A DNA stretch of 64,000 bases from Brevipalpus yothersi (Eukaryota; Arthropoda; Arachnida; Trombidiformes; Tenuipalpidae): the NCBI GenBank assembly GCA_003956705.1, contig QZCP01000249.1:1-64000 (forward strand). The letters run 5' to 3'. The position numbers and the translations under genes were made by a program. Shown piece by piece: positions 13,759-26,107 of the stretch. The first letter of the stretch is position 1. Each line of letters opens with the position of its first letter. Under the pieces are notes generated by a model. That model worked only from the letters and a program-made list of their open reading frames with translations, searched no databases and had not been told where the DNA came from.

Positions 13759-13825
<67 letters not shown>
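13759..13825. repeat. (TC)n microsatellite, 67 bp
   Basis: A pure TC run in inverted orientation to the AG run that ends at 13065, with a 693-bp spacer. Confidence 0.98.
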
Positions 13826-13828
<3 letters not shown>

Positions 13829-15247
13829 GCTTTCATCATCATCTTTCCGGTTGTGACATACCCAGATGGTATAATAAGTGATGAAAGGCTTCAATGGGAT
13901 GCTGAATAGATTTTGACGAATGTTAACCATAAAAAATTATTCAATTCATATTGCAATCTATTTCCACTGATTCTTGCATCCTTCCAGCGTTCAATATACA
14001 CGTATATTCGATTTCGCTTTCATCCAACGATACTCACACATCACTTTCTCTCTCCGTGAATCTAGTCCCTCTCTTTGCCTGGTAAAAATTGAATGCAGTT
14101 AGAAAGAGAGACACAAAAAGCCAGAGAGTGAGAGAGAGTAAAAATTACAGGGAGAAAAGATCGAATTACTTGGAGCTGATTTTTCATTTATTCATGGGCA
14201 CAAATTTTTCTCTCCTCATCAATTGAGGCGTTTTAGAGCTCAAAACAGAGGCAAACCAGATACAGAAAGTTTCTGGAAGAGCGGGAAAAAGGATCTCTGA
14301 AAATCAGCAGAGAAAGCGCTTTCCTAGTAAAGCTTGGATTGTTGTTAAAAGTGTCTCCTCGAATAGTTATTCGGAAGAGTGTTTGATGATCTTTTACCGA
14401 AGGGAATCATTATCGGTGCTCACAGAGTCAAAGTAGATCAGATACTAGAGGAATAGGCATTGAAGAAATATAAGGAACGGGTAAAGTAGAAAAGAGAGAG
14501 AGAGAGAGAGAAAAGCCCATAGGAGAATTGGAAAATAGACAGAGAGAATGCCTTTCTAAAATTAAACTCATCGCTCTCAAATTACCATGAAATAGATAGT
14601 CACTTTTATGCACACATATATTCTTGCGAAAAAGAAGAGAAATACAGCCTCAACTTTTGTCAACACACACACACAACAGCCAACATGAGTGTTCGAATTT
14701 CACATAGAAGATGAGTCGAACGATCATCATTACCATCATTATTATTCACATCCACACGCATGCATATTTTTCATTGTGCCCCTGGAATATTTCAATCCTG
14801 ATACCTGGAAATGTTGGAATAGAGACGCAGAGAAAGTATCATTATTGATGAACATAAATATGATCCATGTAAAAATAAACCTACTCGATAATCTTTTTCC
14901 AGTCTCTCATCACTATACATACTTTTGGCTTACAAAAAGTTTGAGCTTCACCAATTGTTGGTCGACAATTGAAACTATTTGGGAAGAGAGAAGGAAAAAT
15001 TTTAAATGATAGTCAAAATAGATCAATAAAAGAAGAAGATTTTGCCAATCCTCAAGAAGAGAGAACATAACAGAAGCCGGCAGCAGTTTATTTATGTGTT
15101 TTATATACATTCTATTCCATTGATTAGCGTACCTCTATTATACTAACAAGTGCTATAATAATCCCGGAACAGAGTTTTGATGATATTCATTTAAAGTGTT
15201 CATAATCCGTCTAATAAGAACGCTGATTGAGGCAGTCGATATAGCGA

Positions 15248-15250
<3 letters not shown>

Positions 15251-15297
<47 letters not shown>
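15251..15297. repeat. (AG)n microsatellite, 47 bp
   Basis: A pure AG run, inverted relative to the CT runs at 15776 and 15916. Confidence 0.97.
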
Positions 15298-15300
<3 letters not shown>

Positions 15301-15772
15301 AAGTTTTCACATCACTCTAAACTTTTATGCATACAAACATTCAAATTATTATTATCATGATCCATTCGATTGTGAATCGTGTTTATCGCCAATAGCAATG
15401 AGAAGTGAGAGAAGAGAACGATATATAAAAGTAACGTTGATGAAGAAGAATGGCTTTGATTGCTAGCATGATCAGAGAGAAAGAGATGTAAAAGAGAAGC
15501 AAGTAAAGTGTTGGTAAGCTTGATTCACATTTGAGATCAAGTTTCTCTCTCCTCCAAAATGATCCTCATCTTCTTGCTTCTCTCGGCCTGGTTAATGGAA
15601 AGAGAGAGAGAGAGAGACGTATGGACTTTCCATCTCTCTCTCTCAATACTCTTTACTCTCTTTCTCTCAATTCTCATTCTTGTTATTCTCTTCATCTAAT
15701 CATACTCTGATTCCTATTATCATTTCTTTTTTAATGTCTGCATTATCAAAATCTTTTGCATGAAAGGAAAGT

Positions 15773-15775
<3 letters not shown>

Positions 15776-15843
<68 letters not shown>

Positions 15844-15911
15844 CAGCTATTCTAACTTGTATTCACCTATTTCGTGATTTTCATTGTAATATATGCACAT
15901 ACACATACTAT

Positions 15912-15945
<34 letters not shown>
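15776..15945. repeat. two (CT)n microsatellites in direct orientation
   Basis: A 65-bp CT run (15776-15840) and a 30-bp CT run (15916-15945) are separated by 75 bp of unique AT-rich sequence. Confidence 0.98.
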
Positions 15946-15949
<4 letters not shown>

Positions 15950-16710
15950 GTTCAATCTTCTCTTATCCCGATAATCACCGTATTATGCTCAACAATCAGC
16001 TGATATCAGTTTTTCGAGATCAGAATACCAAGCAGGTTGATAGATAGACAAGGAACCGTTAGTTTTCTTTCTCCATCCTTTTCTTCTTCTTCTTCTTCAT
16101 CTTAAAATGTATGCAAAACTTTCTTTCACTTTCATGGCCCACAGGAATTCTTAATACTAATTTCACTTCTTCTTCCGCCCTGTTCATTCTTCTCAGTCTT
16201 CTCAGTTTTCTCAACTACTCTTTTTCTTCATCAAAACTTCAATGCTTCCAATAAATCAAGCCACCAGAAAAAGATTGACAGGAAATTTGCTTTCTCTTAC
16301 CTTTTACTTCATTCATTATTCGTTAACCCATTTACATTATTCAACTGGATCAATTGATAAAAAAGAGCTCTCTTATGGGGTGATCACATCATGGTTCATG
16401 GTAAAATAGTCAAAATTGGGATAAAAATTTGCATCAATCATAAGTGTGATGTGTAAATATAAACACCATTCAAAATCAGTAATTTTGTCCTGGAATATAT
16501 TAATAATAAATATAACATCATATCTTAAAGCATTACCATTAATAATTTTGACCAAGTTCTGATTGATTACAACATGCTATGATGATCACTCGATTCCATT
16601 TGGAAAACCAATCAATTGCATCGTATACACATTATTGATTAAATTGGTGTTCATGATTATCATCCCCATGCTTAAAGGGATTACCAATGACGATGATGGC
16701 CAATATCTTG

Positions 16711-16732
16711 AATAAATAAATAAATAAATAAA
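16711..16732. repeat. (AATA)n microsatellite
   Basis: Just over five AATA units, one of few long repeats here that is not GA/CT. Confidence 0.93.
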
Positions 16733-18659
16733 TTCATCAATAAGTACCTGTGTTCGTCTCATTTCGATTAATTTTCTGCTTCAATATCTGAAAAGTATTT
16801 GATGAAAATCGCGCTTCAAAAAAATTCAAAAAAGGTAAACATTTTTATCAATCAAAACATTTCTTCAATCAATCAACACTTGAAGATGAATAATTTTTTG
16901 GATCAAATAAGTGTCAAAGTTTATTTCATGTCCATTTATGATCATAATGCTCTTGATCATCACTAATCTTGTCTTTATGTCAGCTGTTGGAACATTACAT
17001 AATTCAGTTCAATGGCCATTGTCTTAATGTTATTGGACATCAGCATTTGACAACATTGGTTTTTAACAACATTAGCCTGCGGCATGAGTGCTAATACATA
17101 TTGTTTCGACATGATCTCTGGTTTTTTTTATTGCCGGCTAGTTGCATTGTTAGTTAAAAAAGTGTGTACCCCTTCAAGCCATAGGTCACTTGCTGGTCAG
17201 CATGGTCATCCGTGGACATGATCGGCATGTGTATCGGTAAGGAACAGAGATTCCGATTGAGCCTGCCGGTGGGAATCTTTATCCGGTTCGTGTGTGTAAA
17301 AGTTTGGCCCCAAGTTATTGTCTGGGCCTTATCTCTATGGGTTGTGTATGAGTCTATGAGGCATGTATTAGCGGTGGAAAGAAAAAAGTTTGGCCCTACG
17401 GCAATTTAAAGGGAAAAATATTATACACACACTCATGTATGACCCAGGCTTGTGAGACCAGCATACCGTAGGCTTCAGCCAAAGTGACCATTGTTTTAAA
17501 TATACACACACACACACATAACTACAGTAATGTAAATAACGATGCCGCTTGTCATCACACGTTAAATGGAAGGTATTTATGAATGAAAAAAATTTGGCAC
17601 GTTGCTGATGATTGTTTATTTTCTTTCTTTCTTTTTTTTCTCTCTCTCTCTTTCTCTCTTCATGATGGTCTATAAAGCTACTTCTTCATCGTGCCCAAAA
17701 TATTTATTTATTTATAATTGATTTCATTAACACAATCAACATACACAAAAAGCTCTCTATGTGTATGTGTTTAAGAGCTTCTGTCTAGTTAAGTGTATGT
17801 ATGCATGTGTGTAGACATTGTTTTACCTGAACTATTTCCTCCACATTTGGTAAAAGAGAGAAAGAGAAAGAAAGAAATTATCATCCTCATCATAATGAAA
17901 AGATGATGGCCTCATCTCTATTCTTCTTATTATGTCCACCTCCGCCTCCTACTCTCGAAAATTCATCCCTCCATTCTTTTCTCTCTTACTCACTCACATC
18001 TTAAATGCTCTTTTATTTGGTGCTTATTTTAACAGACATTTGGCCACCTCTTTAACCATCTTCCCACTTCACCATGCAAGCATCTTCACCGTTGTTCATC
18101 TCTTCCATACTTCCTCGACTTGTACTGGAAAGCAAGAACCTCACCGATTTTCCAGTTGCTCACATCAACCCATCTCTTTTGTTTCAGCATCATTTAAAAT
18201 TTTAGTGGATTTTAGTCCTCTCTCTCTTTCACATACACGCACCAATATAACACAGGCTTTACTCACTTCCTAGGGTATGTGAGAAGAGTTTTCAAGACGT
18301 TTTTTTTACCAGGAGGAATCGGTAAGCAGACGAACAAGGTATGTTCAGCCTCAGCAGGAAAATGATCAAGTATAAAAGTAAAATTTATTCACCATCATCA
18401 TCTTTATTTTCACTGGACTTACCTACACTTTTGTATTACCTTTCTCAACTTCATTTTAATTCTCTTTCTCTCTCTCTCTCACTCCTCTCCTCCTCCCCCC
18501 TCTCTGATCATCTATTCTATCTCGCCCAAGAAAATTTTCTCTCTCATCTTTCGAGTTCTCTCTCCTCTCTTGTCCTCCTCATCACTTTTTCCTTCTTTCT
18601 CTCTGCTTTTCCTCACGATTTCTACTGCTCATCTCTTATTTTGCAGATACCTTTTGCTT

Positions 18660-18663
<4 letters not shown>

Positions 18664-18702
<39 letters not shown>
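18664..18702. repeat. (TC)n microsatellite, 39 bp
   Basis: A pure TC run at the end of a 200-bp pyrimidine-rich stretch (about 18460-18720) that produces Ser/Leu/Phe-rich shadow frames. Confidence 0.97.
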
Positions 18703-18705
<3 letters not shown>

Positions 18706-19193
18706 CCTCCTCAATTAACAAGCGGATTATTGCCAGGCTAGTCCTCTTTCGCTACGCCGTGCCTCGTAATTCATAAACAACATCTATTCTATCTTTTTCT
18801 CCTCTCTCTCCTTCTTTTTTACCTCCTCTTGCCTTCGTTTGTATTACTTTTTCACCTAAAATTTTGGCAAGTTGATTTCTTTCAACCTGTCGTCTCCTGA
18901 TTCATACTAGTGTTCAGATGAGAAAGAGCGGGAGAAAGATAGGGAGAGAGAAACCCATCGACTCCAGCCTATTATTTTTTTCATCATCATTGAGTGTGTG
19001 AGAGAGAGGGAGAGATGCTGATGCTCTTTTATTTCTTCCTCTTCCAGTTCAGTCTCTGGCCATTTTTTCATCTTCTTCTTCACGCGGAGCCTCAACTGGC
19101 CTCATCCTGGCGCTAAGCACGCTGCCCAAAATCACAGCCTCAAGGAGAGCATGAGGAGAAGGTGATGAAGCAATCTCAAAAGTCTTGTATGCT

Positions 19194-19219
<26 letters not shown>
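19194..19219. repeat. (TC)13 microsatellite
   Basis: A pure 26-bp run. Confidence 0.95.
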
Positions 19220-19224
<5 letters not shown>

Positions 19225-19497
19225 GATTTGCCTATTCTCAACCTCATCTTGTGGATTGATACGGCATGGGAACAGGTTACTACATTTTATCATGAAAATT
19301 TTCTTTTTCAAGCCCTGGCTAAAAAAAGGGCATGCTGGGTAAAAAGATGATGAAAAGGAACACAAATTTTGAGAGAGAGAAGAGAAAATCAAAACTGTTG
19401 GAAAATTGTGTGTGTGGCTGATGATGATCAGTGATGAGTGAGAAGAGAGAGAGAGATTGTTTTATCTGATGAATTTTCGCTTTCATCGATTATTACT

Positions 19498-19532
19498 ATA
19501 ATAATAATAATAATCATAATAATAATCATAAT
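19498..19532. repeat. (ATA/ATC)n trinucleotide repeat
   Basis: An AT-rich triplet array with interspersed ATC units. Confidence 0.88.
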
Positions 19533-19592
19533 GAAAATCGCTCCTAAAAGGAACAATAATATGGTCGATTAATCGATCCAACAAAACTCATC

Positions 19593-19596
<4 letters not shown>

Positions 19597-19633
<37 letters not shown>
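19597..19633. repeat. (AG)n microsatellite, 37 bp
   Basis: A pure AG run, inverted relative to the TC run at 19194-19219. Confidence 0.97.
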
Positions 19634-19636
<3 letters not shown>

Positions 19637-22600
19637 TTTTTTGTCCTCCAGTCGATTCATACGAAACATGGAAAAAGAGAAAAAAAGAAGCAAGAAGAGA
19701 TGAGAATAGAATTGATTCTTCCATCAAGTTACATTATTGCTTGGTTTTGAAGGCGTTTTTTTGACTGTCATTTGATGCACGAAAAAAAAGTCATGTGTTC
19801 ATTAGTTTCATTCTTTTGCTTTGACATTCAGACATTTTTCATTTCCTCTTCTTCCATCTGAAATATTATCACATAGAGTAATCGATTTTATTTGATAACA
19901 TCTTACATCGCTCCCGTTCCAATTGGTGAAGTCAAAAATATACATGTACCTCTGATAATTTTGTTCTGAATGAAAATAATGACAGCATATGAACTCTTCC
20001 TGCACGTCTTGTAGCAAGAAATGAAGACATCACTTCGATTTTAGAGGCCATAATTTTTTAAGGAGTACTAAAAATTCTGGCCTTTAGTGAAAATTTCCTC
20101 TTTACTATGGATGAGAAAAATCTTTCCTAATCTTATCGCCGTAAACTACAGGGAATATCATCATCATTCGAATTCGGAGCCAATGTGCTCCAAATCAATG
20201 TCTTCGAATAGCTTGTATAAAGACTGTAACATCTTCCCTCCTTCTTTTGTTTGTCACTATATAAGTGATGGTCCTTATTGCCCTGGATAAGTATCAAAAA
20301 GAGATACAATAAGCTATATTATCGTTGATCTTGATGCTTATTTCATCCTTATTGGAGGATCAATTTTTATGTGTCCTCGTGTGTTCTCATTCATCCAGAG
20401 AATTGAAAAATGTTTCGATTCTGACAATGTGGTCTAGGTTCATGACATCTAGATTCCATGTGGTTACAAGTTGTTGAGTATCTAAAATGAAAATGAACAG
20501 AATTTTTTATTCCTATTCATATTCTTAGAGTACATCACAACTCTTATCGACTGATTGGAAACTCTTTTCCTCTCTCTTCTTACAAAACTTTCCGTTTTTT
20601 CTCTTCATCTTCACTCTTTTTTTCAGCTCTCATCTGCATCTTTGAATAATCTCTTTTCATCTTGCAACTCACGTACAAGCATGTCTCTTCCTCAATCCTG
20701 GTTAAGCCATCTGAAAAAAGGCATCTCCATAAGTACAAATTTTCTAGCTACTTTTCCCATGATTTTCTACTAGGGGATTTAAGATTTTGGAATATCTGTT
20801 GAAAGTATCCATCTTGCTGAGTGAAGTAGAATGCGAACACATCATTTGAATCTGTGAAGTGAGTAGAAGGGAATAAGAGAGGAAGAAAAAGAAAATTTTT
20901 CTCTCTTTTTTCCCAGATTTTCTTTTCATCTCTTTCTCTGTGTAAAAATGCTGGGCTATTGAGGGGCTTCAACAAGTGGATTGTATTTACATCCAATTGA
21001 TTTCATCTAGATGAAATAGCATCATATACCTTGGTGTACTCTATGGAAAAGACTTCAAATCCAAATCTCATGATCAATAGGTATTTGCTTTGTTTTGCTG
21101 ATGTTCAAGATTTTTTATTCAACTGTACACTCATATTCCATCATGTCATTGATCAAGATGCTTCTTTTCTCAGCAACCCGCATCATGTTTGCCATTGAGA
21201 GAATTTTTCATATATTTTTTTTTGCTTTTCTGCTCCCATCTTTATTCTGATCATCATTATGCAATATTTATCCTCCATAAAAGAAACTAGGGCTGTTGAC
21301 AGCTTTGAGAACTTTGAATTTTGCATAATATGCTATTTAATTGCAGCTTAGCACCTCATAAAATTCATTCTCATCCTCAGTTGAGGACAGAATGGTAAAC
21401 ATAAAAATGGGACATAATATAATGGCCTTAAGTCTCACGATTAACTATCTTTATTTTTTTCCAGAACACTTAGCTTACCCAAAGGCAAAGCCTTTCTATT
21501 CATATATATATATAATATATAACAGGCACATATATATTTGCTTACCCAAAAGTCGCCAAAAATCCATCTAACCTGAATTGAATGATCACTCATCATGGAT
21601 GGAAACCCTGGAAGTGCCCCTTTTGGAAAGCGATCATTTTGTTTGGATGAAAATTGGAAGAGAGAGAAGAAAAGAGATTATCCGTCCAGATCATCGAAGT
21701 ATTGAGAGAGAGTGTATTTGAATTATTGACAAGGATTTTCTCTCTCAAACTTCAATTGCAATTTAGTGTGGCCAGCTTAAATATATATAAGCACTATTGG
21801 TGAGTTGGGCAATCCTCTCTCTCTCTTCGGGATTTCTCTTTTCTCAATACTTTATCTTGATACATCACTCATGTCCTCTCTTCCCTTCACTTCTCTTTGA
21901 AATTCCCTTTCTCTGTGGACACACACAGATCTTATGGAATATAAATAAGTTCGAGTTTTACCCAGAAACTTGAGGACCAAGTAAGCCAAAGAGAGAGAAA
22001 AAGAGAAAATGCCATTGCCCGTCCTCTTGGTCTCTCTCTCTTTTTGGATAAAGTCAGTCGGCCTCTTTTCTCGGGTCCTAAATCCGTACTCAGGATTAGG
22101 TGTTAATTGTTGCTCGTGAATCAAGCGCTATATCAATGGGAAAAACTGTTCGCTTGGCTGCTTGTTTTCATCTTCTCACTCTCTCTCTCCCACTAATACA
22201 TAGACTTGGGCCTTTTCTTGTTAGCATTTCCCTTGACACTTTTGAGTATTGATAAAACTTAGCATGCAATTTTGTTTCTCGCTTAATCGCGCGCGCTTTG
22301 CTATTTTCAAAATGTATCTAGAATTCGATTCACGTACCAAATCGTAATCATGATATTTCGACACGTCGTCTCAAATTGTATAGGTCAGAGGGAATGTAAG
22401 TATCCTCTTATCCATGGAAAAGATTAACGGAAATGGAGAAGAGAAGAGAAGTGAAGAGAGAGAGCTTCCTCTCTTTTTGTTAGTAACCTTCTCCCCTCAC
22501 TTTTCGCATGCTGAAGAGGTGATGATACCGAAGAATTCACAGGAGATGGTCATGATTATTCTTGTCTGGTATAATTTAATATATGCAAATAGATAAGCAT

Positions 22601-22817
22601 GAGAACTGTGAACAAGTAGGGAAAGAAGATTGTAAAACTTCCAAAATTTTTCAAGAGGACTATGCACTCATCAATAGAGAGAGAGAGATCACAGAGGGGC
22701 TTTCATCTGATTTCATCTTCTCTAGCTCCTTTGTTGTCTCCACATTGAGAATCACTTGTGTTTCATGAAAATTTTTGGATCCTAATCAAGAATGAAAAGA
22801 GCTGGACCCACTATACT

Positions 22818-22819
<2 letters not shown>
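19634..22819. other. non-coding stretch without long GA tracts, no gene seen
   Basis: This holds a TA-repeat patch near 21500-21535 flanked by two CTTACCCAAA words (21473 and 21542) and a CpG-rich word CGCGCGCGC near 22288. A donor-like GTAAGTA at about 22397 has no supported upstream exon. Confidence 0.55.

Positions 22820-22859
<40 letters not shown>
22820..22859. repeat. (AG)20 microsatellite truncated by the gap
   Basis: A pure 40-bp AG run that runs directly into the unknown bases, so its true length is unresolved. Confidence 0.97.
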
Positions 22860-23013
22860 NNNNNNNNNNNNNNNNNNNNNNNNNNNNNNNNNNNNNNNNN
22901 NNNNNNNNNNNNNNNNNNNNNNNNNNNNNNNNNNNNNNNNNNNNNNNNNNNNNNNNNNNNNNNNNNNNNNNNNNNNNNNNNNNNNNNNNNNNNNNNNNNN
23001 NNNNNNNNNNNNN
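22860..23013. other. assembly gap (154 unknown bases)
   Basis: The gap is a run of N that starts directly at the end of a 40-bp GA tract (22820-22859). The missing sequence is probably more GA repeat plus unique DNA. Any frame drawn through it is meaningless. Confidence 0.99.
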
Positions 23014-23275
23014 AATTCTATTCGCTCCATCTATGTAAATGATGAGCAGAGAAAAAACGATTAGACAAGTTTCTCTTTTCCTCTTTTGGTGGGCATCAAT
23101 CTACACCAAAAAAAACTATTCTGTTAAGAGAGAAGCGGCCAAGTGATAAAGTACAAGCAAAATCGAGCCTCTCTTGCTGATCCCAAATAAGTGGGCGAGA
23201 AAGTGGAGGCCAAGTCAAGAGATGGCCAAAAAAAATGAGCAAAAATTGAAATAAATGGTCCAAAAAGAGGGAGAG

Positions 23276-23281
<6 letters not shown>

Positions 23282-23307
<26 letters not shown>
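23282..23307. repeat. (AG)13 microsatellite
   Basis: A pure run 268 bp after the gap, in the same sense as the tract before the gap. Confidence 0.95.
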
Positions 23308-24194
23308 CTAGGTGAGAACAATGAACATTGAAATTGTATCAAACTAATGGTATGTCAGCTCAACACTATATTCATGTTTCGTCTTGAAAGCATTCATCAA
23401 GGTATATCGTACACGTTCGCGCCCTTATATACATGTACATGTATATATACCTTTTCGGCTGCCAGTAGATTGGACTGTTTTGCATGGGGCGTTTTGCGGC
23501 AGCTTCATTCAACACGTACCTTTACCATGCAAAGTATCGGATGGTGTACTTGACCTGAGATATCATGTGTGTGTGTGTATGTGTGTTGGATGGACATATT
23601 GGATAGTTCAAAGTCACATCCACCCTCCCTATCTCTACTCTCTGCTCTCATTGTAATGATGGATGGATGTATATCGGAATTTCGGTGGTGGTGATGATGA
23701 TTGTTATTATATTGTTTTGGACAATCGAAACACGAAATCTTCATCCGTGAGTATAGGGCAAGAACAAAAAAAATTGTTAGCCTCTAATGTTTTTTTATCT
23801 ATCTTCTCATGCACACATCACATACACACATCACACCAGCATCTAGGCGCAATCATTTTCCCGAATCAAATGTGTTAAATGTTCACTTGCATTTCTCACT
23901 TGATGATATTACCTTTTTTTACCACCTCCTTCATCCTGTTGACTTGGGTGGTGAGCTTTTGGTTTTGGAGAAAGAAAGCTTTTCCTCAGCTGAACAGCTC
24001 GAAGATATAACGTATAAGATGAGAGAGAGAGACTGTCAGTGGAGGATGAAAATGACGCCAATGAGGATCGTGCTGATGATGGTGACGAAGATGCGGACGA
24101 TGGAGCTGTAATTATTTAGCTAGCCCAGGGGACGGAAGGGAGGTGGTAGTGTGTGTGTATGTTGTTTCGGATGGAAAGAGGGACATGATACTTT

Positions 24195-24198
<4 letters not shown>

Positions 24199-24236
<38 letters not shown>
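24199..24236. repeat. (AG)19 microsatellite
   Basis: A pure 38-bp AG run. Confidence 0.97.
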
Positions 24237-24244
<8 letters not shown>

Positions 24245-24248
24245 TATA

Positions 24249-24395
24249 AGTCCTAAAGTGCTACTGAAGCCAACAAGACGTTTTATTCCGAGCCATTTTT
24301 TTCTTTCGCTCACTTACGCTGTCTCTGCCATAGATAAATGGTCACAGTTTCAGGAGCGCCAGCAGTTGCTATATTTCGTGAATTTTAACACTTAA
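24249..24395 (+). other. short open stretch downstream of a GA tract, function unknown
   Basis: Seen: 48 codons follow directly from the (GA) tract in one open frame and end with TAA at 24393-24395. The peptide has mixed composition, with Trp, several Gln, and a run reading Ile-Asp-Lys-Trp-Ser-Gln-Phe-Gln-Glu-Arg-Gln-Gln-Leu-Leu, unlike the Arg-Glu shadow upstream. There is no ATG in frame. It could be part of an exon, but a run this long without a stop is not unusual, and no family was recognised. Confidence 0.08.
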
Positions 24396-25271
24396 CAAGG
24401 TGATGATCACAGTTAATTTTCGCTCCAACAGTTGGCTTGGCTTGGCTTCTTCTCTCTCTCTCACTTCAATCTACATAATAGTTGTCCAAGTGACCGAGGC
24501 TTGTTTGGCCGCGTAAACATATCAGAAAGGAGACTGAAAAAATTATAGCCATCATTTGAGGGCTTCATAATTTTAGCCCCTTAGCTTCCATGGTATTTTT
24601 CATAATTTTTTAACAATTAGTTATAGTTTATGATGAATAAATGACCAAGAGGAGAGGAGAAAGAATAGGGAGAGAGAGAGAAAATTTTGTTTGGCGGGAA
24701 AGAAAAAATCATTTTTCTCTCCGACAACAACAGCAAAATGAATTCATATCATTTTCTTCAATCTTCTGGCCACTACTTACTATTCACACACAGTTTTCTC
24801 GTTTCCTTTTTCTCTCCTTGTTAGTCTCTGTGGAAAACATGGTATCACACTAAATACAGTACGTCCAGTGGCTGGCCGGCTTGAGAAAAAGAGACCCACT
24901 TTGGACTCATCGCCAGTGGCAGTGAAAAAGTTTCCTGCAGTCAAGATTCATGTGTAAATTTAACTGGCAGCCTCATCAGCTACATGAGTCTGGTGGTGAG
25001 TTTTCGAAAAATGCTACACTTTGTATGTTTGGGAAACACACACACACATAGCCAGCGTTTTATTTTTCGCTCAACTATTTGCCAAACTCAAGCATGAAAC
25101 ATCTTGAGCAAGATGAGAGTAAAAGATGAAGAAGAAGATGGCCCAAGTAAGAATAAGTGAGTAGCCTCAAGTAAAGGTGCTCGGCTATGGTTGATTATCA
25201 TTGCTGTGGGCAGTTTTTCTGGTTGAAATAAGGAGCTGAGAAGAACGATGAGGAAGAGAATAATACAAGAT

Positions 25272-25273
<2 letters not shown>

Positions 25274-25345
<72 letters not shown>
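25274..25345. repeat. (AG)36 microsatellite
   Basis: A pure 72-bp run and the purine arm of an opposing pair with 25622-25676. Confidence 0.98.
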
Positions 25346-25347
<2 letters not shown>

Positions 25348-25618
25348 TATCAATCTGAAGTGTGAGTTTTTCAGCCAATTATCACTGCTTGCTGCCGTTT
25401 TGCAGTTGTGTTGTCTAAACTGGACTTCATTTCCACTGATGATTGTTCTTTCACCAGTTACTGAATGCTGTTCAGCTTGTTCATCTTCTTTCTTTCTCTT
25501 GCTCTTTCTCACTCTCTATCACCCATCTTTTCTATCTTTCTCTCTCTCCATCTTCTAATGATGGATAATACCTTGTACATCAAAACTTTTCAAGATTCCA
25601 ATTCCTGAGGTCAATCGT

Positions 25619-25621
<3 letters not shown>

Positions 25622-25676
<55 letters not shown>
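25622..25676. repeat. (TC)n microsatellite, 55 bp
   Basis: A pure TC run and the pyrimidine arm of the opposing pair, with a 276-bp spacer. Confidence 0.98.
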
Positions 25677-25680
<4 letters not shown>

Positions 25681-26048
25681 ATCTCCAGTCTTTTCTTCCG
25701 ATCACTTGATACCTTTGAAATGGAGGTGTTGGAATGTTTATCATCTCCAGTTCACAAGATGTGTGTGACTATAATCCAAATCGCTATTGCTACTGTTACT
25801 GCTCATCCAAACTGTATTTGGTCAGCAAGCATATAGTAATGGTAGCTATAAAGGTCAAGGAGAAGAAAATGATGATCAGGAATGTACACCGATGTAGTGA
25901 AGAGAGAGATGCAATTGAATTGATCTTGTATTGGAGTTTCAACATTTATTGTTGCTACGATTTATTTATCGAAGCTTGAGTGGCATAAAATTACCTAAAA
26001 TCCACTCATCAAGTCTTTTATTTTGACCTCTTATGCTAGACGGAAGTG

Positions 26049-26055
<7 letters not shown>

Positions 26056-26104
<49 letters not shown>
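26056..26104. repeat. (TC)n microsatellite, 49 bp
   Basis: A pure TC run, the last long tract before a 3.7-kb interval without one. Confidence 0.98.

Positions 26105-26107
<3 letters not shown>

Larger units (their letters stand above)
13826..19193. other. non-coding stretch, no gene seen
   Basis: AT-rich unique DNA. A slightly more GC-rich patch at 17150-17410 has a 65-codon plus frame (17212-17409) with a hydrophobic middle and two AAAGTTTGGCCC words 103 bp apart. I see no domain and no splice context. Confidence 0.55.

Noticed and set aside
14690..14730. TTCGAA words resembling a tRNA B box (also at 28829)
   Set aside because: No matching A box or cloverleaf could be drawn around them.
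17212..17409. 65-codon plus frame with a hydrophobic centre
   Set aside because: Single possible membrane segment only, no homology recognised and no splice context.
19498..19532. AT-rich triplet array considered as a CRISPR-like or satellite repeat
   Set aside because: A simple ATA/ATC microsatellite without spacers; CRISPR arrays are not expected in a nuclear genome.
22758..23064. Frames running through the unknown bases
   Set aside because: They depend on translating N and on the GA tract.
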